This document shows positions 57,289 through 64,000 of a stretch of 64,000 bases of DNA, one piece after another. The notes under the pieces were generated by a model. That model was not told the origin of the DNA. It searched no databases and worked only from the letters and a program-made list of their open reading frames with translations. Position 1 is the first letter of the stretch, and the number at the start of each line of letters is the position of its first letter. This stretch comes from Geosiphon pyriformis (taxonomy: Eukaryota; Glomeromycota; Glomeromycetes; Archaeosporales; Geosiphonaceae), in NCBI GenBank assembly GCA_016748015.1, contig JAAOMT010000372.1, positions 489,400 through 553,399 on the forward strand, given 5' to 3'. The translations under genes were made by a program, and so were the position numbers.

Positions 57289-58610
57289 TTGTTCAAGGAG
57301 AAATTATCTCATAAAAAACAAAACAACATAAAACAACAATCAAAATATTTCATCAATTATCAAAATATACTTTACCAGAAAAACATAAAAAATCCAGACC
57401 AACCAACCAAAGTAATTACAGAATCAGAAAAAGAAACAATATTGTTCAACATGTACTCAGATCTAACAACAGGACATTTTTACAAAGAAGCAACCATGGA
57501 AAGAACCAGAAAAAAATATTATTGACCATTAATGTATCTGGATATCATCCAATATATTCAAAACTGTGATGCTTGCCAAAGAAGAGGAGAAACAAAATCC
57601 AGTGAACCACTAAGACCAATCAAAGTGGAACAACCATTTGATTGCATTGGAATTAACTTAGTCAGACCATTAACAATCACCAGCAGAGGCAACAGATATA
57701 TCACAGTAGCCATGGACTATCTTACTAAATGACCAGAAGCAAAAGCCATTCAAAAAGCAGATGCAAAATCTGTTGCCAAATTCGTTTATCAAGATTTAAT
57801 TTGTTGACATAGATGTCCAAAAGAACTATTATTAGATCAAGGAACTCACTTTGTGAACAGAACATTAGCAGAATTAAGTCAAAGATTTGGAATCAAAAGA
57901 CCATTATTATTATCATACTATTCACAAACAAATGGGTTAGTTGAGAGGTTTAATAGAACATTGTGTAAAGCAATTGCCAAGATCAGTCAAAAAAATCAGG
58001 ATGAATGGGATTTGTTCATATCATCAGTATTATTTGCTTATCAGACAATGAAGCAAGACACTATACAAGCAATACCATTTGAATTAGTATATGGTAGAAC
58101 AGCAACATTATCAGTTGAGATAAAAGTTATCACTTATCCAACAGAACCAATAACTGAAGACAATTTTCAGGAAACGTTGCTAAAAAGAACATATGACTTA
58201 ATGGAAAAATTAGAAAATAAATGGTGAAAAGCAGCTAATAACATTCAAAAATCACAAGAAAAACAAAAAGAAAGACATAATAATCAACTACTAGACAGAC
58301 CAGTTGAATTCAAAATTGGAGACAAAGTACTTTTACATCGTACCAAAGTGAAAAAACAATGGAGTAAACAATTTGACCCCAAATAGGATGGACCATTTCA
58401 CATAAAAGAAATTCTTGGAAATGAAGCTTATAAATTAAGATGAGACAACAAAATCTTAGCCAAAGCAGCACATGGTGATCGACTGAAATCATATCACCAA
58501 ATAGCATTATCATCCACCAATAACATTCCACAATTAGGAGTACAATAAATACTAGTCCAACCAGATGAAATTCCACAAGATCTGAAACCAATCATAATTA
58601 TTGGACCAAA
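57289..58610 (+). pseudogene. LTR-3 integrase, broken
   Basis: HHCC: HFYKEATMERTRKKYY and CDACQRRGE. Core: CIGINLVRPL (first Asp is Asn), LLLDQGTHFVNRTL (Asp 2) and TNGLVERFNRTLCKAI (Glu kept); 57853-58227 open. C-terminus: FKIGDKVLLHRTKVKKQW, then a TAG in place of Trp, DGPFHIKEILGNEAYKLR. Stops lie near 57523, 57730, 57805, 58225, 58384 and 58440. Confidence 0.8.
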
Positions 58611-58653
58611 CACATAAAATCAAACAATAAAAAAGTATATAAAGACACAGTAT

Positions 58654-59307
58654 ATATGACAAAAACAACCAAGAAAAATGGAAATACCAGATTATATTCA
58701 CACCATAGCTTAATAATTATTCCAGACCTTAAGTCAACAATCTTTAAACATAGAAATTATCATTAACAACCAAACAATTTGCTATCAAAACACCAAAAGA
58801 AGAACAAAAAATACATCATATCAGCAGTTACCAAAAAATGATAAAAACTGGTCAGATAACATAATAAGAAAAGTAAAGAACACTTTTGGGAAAAAACTTA
58901 TTATGACACCAACAGAAAAACTTACAAAAAAGAATTGGAAGCAATAGACAGAACAACTTCCAATATCATACTATTACTACCAGTTAGATCAAAAGTTGAA
59001 TATTCAGGAGTTATATATCAACAAATCTGAGAAAATATTTAACCAAAACATAATACAGCAAATTAAAGAATTTATTGGAAAGAAAACAAACTCAACACTA
59101 TATGTGAAAACAATTTACCAACTGCACAACATATTTCAGAACTATCCAGAAATATTATTATACTCTGACATGGAAACCATAACCATTAACCAATGAGAAA
59201 GAATAAACAATGTACAAGTAGAAGACATAAAAAATAAAGTTAAACAAACAATACTAAAAAAAGAAGTATTAGAGCTAATTCAAAATGAAGATTTCGATAG
59301 AGCTTAA
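58654..59307 (+). pseudogene. LTR-3 copy of ORF3, broken
   Basis: Diverged homologue of 36542-37204: IEIIINNQTICYQNTKRRTK, KNWSDNIIRKVKN, LNIQELYINKSEKIFNQNII, IYQLHNIFQNYPEILLYSDM, ETITINQ and a FDRAxY end. Open at 58996-59196. Stops lie near 58711, 58945, 59194 and 59305. This is the third copy that shows the ORF is an ancestral gene of the family. Confidence 0.62.
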
Positions 59308-59327
59308 TATTAAAAAAGAGGAGATAA

Positions 59328-60238
59328 TGTTACTCATAAAAAGAAAACAGATATAGAGAAATAGTAGACCAATAAGCAAATAGTATGTAGCATATAAGCA
59401 TATTGCTCAGCAATGTAAAGCAATGACAGAAATCACAGCATATTGTTCAGCAATGTGGAGCAATATCAGAAAAACATGGCATATTGCTCAGCAATGTGGA
59501 GCGATATTAGAAAATTAGGGCACATTGCTTAGCAATTTAAGCATTGCTCAAGAAATCATAGCACATCATTCGGGAATGTGAGCGATCTCATAGAACATTA
59601 ATTATGTATATATAGCAATAGCATTAGAAGTAGAAAAGGCAGAATCTTTCTATTAGAAACCTCTCAGTTTAGATTTCATCTAAGCAACTTTTTTTTCACA
59701 AATATTAATAAATAATTATTCACCATTTCAATCCCCTCTCCACTATCAACACTCCATATTGATAGCAATTAATACTTAACTACACTGGAACAATAGCTCT
59801 TGATCACAGCTATTGACAGATACTAATTTGCACATTGTCTTGGCTCATTTCTTTATTTTTCTTTTATTTTCTTTTCTTGATTTTATTATTGTATACTAAC
59901 TAATTAAGAATTAAAGTGCTGAGTAATTGATGTCATGGATAACTTGGTAAAAGACCCAGAAATAAGAGTAAAATTATATATATTAACAGATAGCTTACCA
60001 GAAGGACATAAATGCCAGAATAAACTGGCCACCAAGCTGAAGACAGAAATTGGGAACACAACTCACCAACCAACTACATCCTTATTGAATCTCTGTTTAT
60101 TATACAAAAGACTCTAAATCAAAACCTTCAGATAAAGACAACATACCAATATTACCCCATTATCCATCAAAGTAAATACTGAGCACTAAGTTATGAGTTT
60201 GTTATTTGATTTGAGACCCCAAATAATCACTTATAACA
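59328..60238 (+). repeat. LTR-3 3' LTR
   Basis: 911 bp, preceded by a purine tract (AAAAAAGAGGAGATAA). U3 holds about five units of a roughly 40-bp repeat (59385-59600), each containing ATTGCTCAGCAAT or a variant. U5 open frame starts with ATG at 59935 and runs to 60117. Confidence 0.88.
59385..59600 (+). repeat. U3 minisatellite with palindromic core
   Basis: About five tandem units of 38-42 bp. Each core (ATTGCTCAGCAAT, ATTGTTCAGCAAT, ATTGCTTAGCAAT) is an inverted repeat of six bases around one central base. It is upstream of the TATA box, where transcription factor sites would be expected (inference). Confidence 0.7.
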
Positions 60239-60242
60239 TCTG
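60239..60242. repeat. Right 4-bp target duplication of LTR-3 (TCTG)
   Basis: Partner of 50144-50147. Confidence 0.78.
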
Positions 60243-61080
60243 TTTCTGGAAACACCTGTCATTTTGTTAGACATTTTTTTGATGCTGTAAGCTTTGTTGG
60301 TTAAAAAGCCAAATGTGTGGTCTATGCTGTGAAAAGTATACTATATAATGAGATTGATATGCAATGTACATTTAGTGTATGGCATTTTAACAGTTGGTTT
60401 TGATCAGGCTTTACCACTTATTTATCTGCATGTCTTTGATCCTATTTTATAAAAGCTGTGCACAACTGCCTTTTTGTAGCCAAGAGAAAGAGCTTTATAA
60501 TCTAGGTTATTCAAGTGTACTATGTATTTGGTATGGATTGATTGAGAATTCCAATCACATATTCTTTTGCATTTATAATACTAGTGCTAAAAGTGGGTTG
60601 ATTTCAAAAACTATTGATTGTTGAGTTAGTTTGCTTGATGTTCTTGTTGTTAACAGTGTGGTTATTTGCTTTCTACAAAAAGCTAAATTGTCAGATTGTT
60701 TATATATGTCCTTAGCCAAAAGCTTTGTTTTGAAGAATTAGGTAAATGATACAGTTTGTTTGCTGAATGATGGCTCTGACAGTAAGTTTTTAGTTATTAG
60801 TTTAGTTTAAAGCTTTGCTGAGGGTTATAAGTCTACTATATGGCTGCCAATTGCTAAGTTAAGAGTGCTTTATGAGAAGTATGGTTTTTTGCCATGTAAT
60901 GAGTCAGTATTATCAATGGTATCTGGTCTGGCTTCCTTGTAGTCTCCTAGTGTAATCTTTGATTTTGGTATCAGACTAAATATTTACATATATTATGGTT
61001 TGTATTCTTATCTGTCCAGCACACATTTCGGTTTTTTAGGTAACTTCCCAATAATTGGTGGTTTAAGTGTCTAGTATTGT
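60243..61080 (+). pseudogene. LINE-A ORF2 part 4: C-terminal region, broken
   Basis: Reads SGNTCHFVRHFFDAVSFVG, YFIKAVHNCLFVAKRK and LYNLGYSSVLCIWYGLIENS then NHIFFC. These are collinear with VSGNFRHFVHGVF, YFIKALYHQLPVAVQK, LYNRCYFSVLYLYCDKIEVS and DHAFSF in LINE-B. The CX2C-His-Cys motif has its second Cys as Tyr but keeps His and the last Cys. Later text is LYGCQLL-type frame-shifted sequence equivalent to the LINE-B end near 16312-16620. Several stops and shifts. Confidence 0.68.
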
Positions 61081-61210
61081 TTTGATTGGTCCAAGTGGCT
61101 GGTCACATATAGAAAATGCATAAGCCATGCTTAATATAAGATTTTGTATATTGCTATAATTTAGGTAGTGATTGGATTATATTTGTTAAATGCTTAATAA
61201 AAAAAAAAAA
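61081..61210 (+). other. LINE-A 3' UTR and poly-A tail
   Basis: GGTCCAAGTGGCTGGT and AGAAAATGCAT match the LINE-B 3' UTR (reverse complement of about 16240-16300). The poly-A run ends at 61210, followed by the right 11-bp duplication (61210-61220). Confidence 0.8.
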
Positions 61211-61220
61211 TAAGAAACAA

Positions 61221-62100
61221 CTTTATTTATTTATTAAATTAATTAAAATACAATATTAATAAATATTTTTAAAAATTTCTTAAAAATTTACCAATTGGAT
61301 AAAACTAATTAAACAAATTTTATTAAAAATATTTTAAATGAGCCAAAAAACTCTTGTTTATTAAAAATTAATGCTGAATATTATTTTTTGGTAAATTTAA
61401 TTATTATTATTATTATTTTTTATTAATAATTTTTTAATTTAATTAATACTAATTACTATTTTCTATTTTTTTACATTTTGAGTTTTTTTCTTTTTAAAAC
61501 TTTTCTAATTTATTTTAATAAAATTCTTAATTTAATATATATATATATATATTAATTATTATTAATAAATAAATAAATTTTATATTTTATGTAATTTATA
61601 ATTTGTAAAAATTTAAATTATAATATTACAAAAAAAATATACTATCAGATAAAAAATTAATAATTAAAATACAATTAAAAACAACTTTGTAAAAGACTTA
61701 ATAAAAAATAATAATAATAATTTATAAAAATTGTATCATATATTTAAAAAATAATAAATTAATAACCATAGTTTTTAATAATATGTTAACTCGAATGACT
61801 ATTGAAAAAAAAAAAAGCAAAAATATTATATATTTCAATTTGTTAATTAATATAAATTTTTAAATTTTATTATTGTTTCTGCTTTAATATGTTTAAATAA
61901 TAATAAATTTTAAAGAATAGATGAAAAAAAAGTAAAATGCTTTTGGTAAGTGAAAAAAAAATATTTTTTCTTGATTTAAAACAAATTAAAAAAATAAGAA
62001 AAACAATGAAATTAATAAAGAATTGTGGATTTTGATTTAGAATATGATAAATATTATCAAATAAAATACTCGGCAGTATGCTATTTTTAATTACTAGATG
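61221..62100. other. AT-rich intergenic DNA
   Basis: Right flank of the mobile block. It contains a TA dinucleotide tract (about 61537-61552) and many A/T runs. No gene seen. Confidence 0.7.
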
Positions 62101-62159
62101 TGACGTCATAGTTTACTACGTTTTATCATTTGATGATCAAACTGCGTGGACGTAGTAAA
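62101..62159. promoter_or_regulatory. Likely promoter elements of the vWA gene
   Basis: TGACGTCA (62101-62108) is the palindromic CRE/ATF bZIP site. TTTACTACG (62112-62120) and CGTAGTAAA (62151-62159) form a perfect 9-bp inverted repeat, and TGCGTCA follows at 62162. They lie 150-205 bp before the ATG in an otherwise CG-poor region. Confidence 0.45.
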
Positions 62160-62305
62160 AATGCGTCATCTTCTCCAAAAATGCTAATGTATCCTAAAAA
62201 ATATAAAAGGAAAACTTTGAATACACCCGGCATTTCCGATAACCTTTTTGAGAGGTTTATCAACATTTGGACCACGAAATTAAATTATCTCAACAAAGTT
62301 CAAAT

Positions 62306-64000
62306 ATGTCCCAAGAAGTAGCCGACAAAGATAACCAAGATGCGAGTTACTTTGAAATTGACAACGAACAGACTATTCTTTCACTCAAACTTCCGCAAAA
62401 CTTGCTTTCGCAATGGTTTCAGAACCGCTCGATTGCTCTGTTCATTTGTTTAGACATTTCTGGTAGTTTATATTGAGGGTTTCTGAACATTCACCTTTTA
62501 TTTATTCCACAATTACAACTAACCTTATTCACAATTAGGCTCTATGGCTGGATCAGGAATCAATCAAGCAAAGCACGCCATTTTGACGCTACTCGAAGGG
62601 GTTTTAACTGCTGGTGCTGTAAAAGAGGAAGATGTCACATGCTTCTTTTTTAATCATGGATGTAAAGAAGTTCCCTTTGCTACCAACCCACACTTGCGCT
62701 GGGCTACAGGCGGCATCAAAACATATTTTGATAAGGTTTTTGCTACAGGCGGTAAATGAAACGAATTCAAAAACATTCTTCGTTGCATTCCTTGATCAAC
62801 TTGGATACATTGAAACTTAGGGTTTTATCTTATTTGATTCCCTTAGGCACTTCTTTCAGTTCTGTCTTCGATTCGATTTTAAATAACATACCCAATGTCA
62901 ACACTGATTTGGCTGTCATCTTTTTTACCGATGGACAAACTTCCCCAGTACAACAAGAGAAGAAGGATGCCCTTGCGGCTGCTCTTTCCGGCGCTAAACA
63001 TGGAACTGAGGTTCACACTGTCGGCTTTACTGGAGATCATGACGCGGGTAATTTCAAAAAATCCCTAAATTTAGTTAAATTTTCAAACTAAGAATTATTA
63101 TTATTTTGAAATCTACATAGTAATATTATCATGGCTCACCAAACTCGGGACTAAGCAAGGAAACTTCCAGTATGTCAGATCTTCCGGGGATATCCCAAAC
63201 ACAATGAAAACAACATTGGAATTGCTCGCATTAGGTGACCGAAATGCATATGTGAAAATAGGGGGTAACGAAGCACTTAGAACTTCATTTGACAATGACG
63301 GCCGTGGAAGGCTAGTACTCACAGGAGAAAATAAAGTGGTACACACGAAGCAAGTCCGTATTCTTAAAGATAAAGAAAGTGAAGAAACTTTTACCTTTGG
63401 AGCCATTCGGGAGGTTAAACCAAATGAACCTGAAGCGACCCTGCTCATGATTCCTTTCATACAAAACGAAATCACTCGATTAACAAACGAAGTCGTGAGC
63501 AATTCTGGAGACTCGACTAATCGAGATAAGCTCAACGAGATCGCAGAGGAAGCAGAAAAATATGATGATAAATTAAACACTATATTACAGAACGCTTATA
63601 AGATCAAGTCTATTTGGAGAAATGTCACCATTCAACAATGCTTGAGTGTCAAAGAAACTCTTATTCACTTCAAAGACTTACTTTCAGAGTATACATTCAT
63701 TTCTTCACTAACACCATTTATAGATTTTTGAGTTTATTATTAACCTTTGAACTATACAATCCTTAAAAGGGCACTTAAAGGGTCATTGACAAATGAAAAA
63801 ATTGCAACCTTCAACAATCTGGCCTATAGAAATGTCACGAAACAGAGGCTCAAGAAGAAATTAGATGATCGGACAATAAAAAATATCGATCAAATGGAAG
63901 CAATTGAAGAACGCCTCCAAAAGTTAATAAAAACCATTGATTTTGACGAATTGGATCGCAATGAAACACAGGAAAATAAATTAACCTTCACATGTACCCT
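62306..64000 (+). CDS. von Willebrand A domain protein (Vwaint/Hint family), 3' end outside window
   Basis: Five exons: 62306-62462, 62539-62751, 62847-63047, 63121-63688 and 63770 to beyond 64000. All introns are GT...AG and 73-95 bp, giving 456 residues so far in one frame. ATG at 62306 (MSQEVADKD). The vWA fold has the complete metal site (MIDAS): Asp50-x-Ser52-x-Ser54, Thr125 in GGTSF and Asp152 in FFTDGQTS. Intron 1 splits the Gly53 codon inside this motif. The domain ends around residues 160-210 (TVGFTGDHDA, LSWLTKLGTKQGNFQYVRS). A beta-rich segment, a helical Lys/Glu-rich segment (NEIAEEAEKYDDKLNTI) and, at the very end, LTFTCT follow. This order fits the Vwaint region of fungal vWA proteins that end in a Hint (intein-like) domain (family knowledge). 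The Hint part would be outside the window and is not seen. Vwa domains bind partners through the metal. An AUG ORF (62133-62321) overlaps the start in another frame and may be a uORF. Confidence 0.82.

Larger units (their letters stand above)
50148..60238 (+). mobile_element. LTR-3, Ty3/gypsy retrotransposon inserted in LINE-A
   Basis: 5' LTR 50148-50935, 3' LTR 59328-60238, 10.1 kb, TCTG duplication. Same gene order as LTR-1 and LTR-2 with lower similarity, and a different U3 (repeats around ATTGCTCAGCAAT). LTR starts TGTTACTCAT in the 3' copy and TATTATTCAT in the 5' copy. It is the most decayed of the three: protease Asp, one RT Asp and one RNase H Asp are lost, dUTPase motif 1 is deleted and many stops are present. 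Confidence 0.9.
12979..61210 (+). mobile_element. LINE-A, full-length non-LTR retrotransposon, interrupted three times
   Basis: Seen: four collinear + strand segments (12979-16180, 22935-24154, 48717-50147, 60243-61209) together make about 6.8 kb. This nearly equals LINE-B (6.74 kb), the same-family copy nested inside it. The 5' UTRs of the two align (AACTTCTTTCTCTCTT against AACTTTTTTCTCTCTT, then CCAAAAAACCCCAAA), and so do the 3' UTRs (GGCTGGT, then AGAAAATGCAT). The element ends in poly-A at about 61198-61210 and is flanked by an 11-bp duplication. Protein order is ORF1, APE-like endonuclease, RT, RNase H and a Cys/His C-terminus, as in fungal Tad-like LINEs. Every coding region has stops or lost catalytic residues, so the copy is dead. 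It is the oldest layer of the nest. Confidence 0.88.

Noticed and set aside
59385-59600. Regular repeats that might suggest a CRISPR-like array
   Set aside because: Units are contiguous with no unique spacers, lie in an LTR U3 region, and the genome is eukaryotic.
63113-63580. 155-codon minus-strand ORF opposite the vWA gene
   Set aside because: Antisense shadow of exon 4; the + strand has the spliced vWA frame.
1-64000. tRNA or rRNA genes
   Set aside because: No cloverleaf-like or rRNA-like segment was recognised by eye; a tRNA scan would be needed to be sure.

Overview
The window looks like a fungal chromosome. It is very AT-rich and poor in CG, has introns of 70-95 bp with GT...AG ends, a host gene of the vWA/Hint type, Sel1-like repeats and Tad-like LINEs. 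These point (inference) to an early-diverging fungus, most likely an arbuscular mycorrhizal species (Glomeromycotina). Only two host genes look alive: a serine-rich two-pass membrane protein near the left edge (1319-2256) and a von Willebrand A protein that runs off the right edge (62306-64000). Between them lie long AT-rich spacers, a broken Sel1-repeat gene (about 8760-9670), exon-like fossils (10-12.5 kb) and one 48-kb block of mobile DNA.

That block (12979-61210) is a set of elements nested inside each other, and the layers can be peeled off exactly. The outer element is a full-length LINE on the + strand (LINE-A), flanked by a perfect 11-bp target duplication. It was hit three times: by a second LINE of the same family in opposite orientation (LINE-B, 16181-22923, 11-bp duplication); by a pogo/Tigger-like DNA transposon (24155-48714, TA duplication); and by a Ty3/gypsy element (LTR-3, 50148-60238, 4-bp duplication). 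The Tigger-like element was itself hit by another Ty3/gypsy element (LTR-1, 26720-47052), which was hit by a third (LTR-2, 28000-38120). At four of the five junctions, removing the insert and one copy of the duplication restores the interrupted reading frame exactly.

The LINEs encode an ORF1 with an RRM-like region and a zinc knuckle, then an APE-type endonuclease, reverse transcriptase, RNase H and a C-terminal Cys/His region. The three Ty3/gypsy elements are each about 10.1 kb once nested DNA is removed and share one layout: LTR, primer site in a possible hairpin, gag with zinc knuckle, aspartic protease, a cysteine-rich module, a trimeric dUTPase-like domain, reverse transcriptase, RNase H, integrase, then an extra ORF of unknown function before the 3' LTR. 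The dUTPase between protease and reverse transcriptase, the extra 3' ORF, a short open frame inside all six LTRs and palindrome arrays in U3 are the most interesting points. The Tigger-like element also carries a second, divergently transcribed gene of unknown function.

Almost every element gene is broken. Most stops and lost catalytic residues that can be compared between copies fit C-to-T or G-to-A changes, as expected from deamination of methylated cytosine or a RIP-like process. Several apparent ORFs begin at TTG or GTG, so their first Met should not be taken literally; ATG starts are given where visible.
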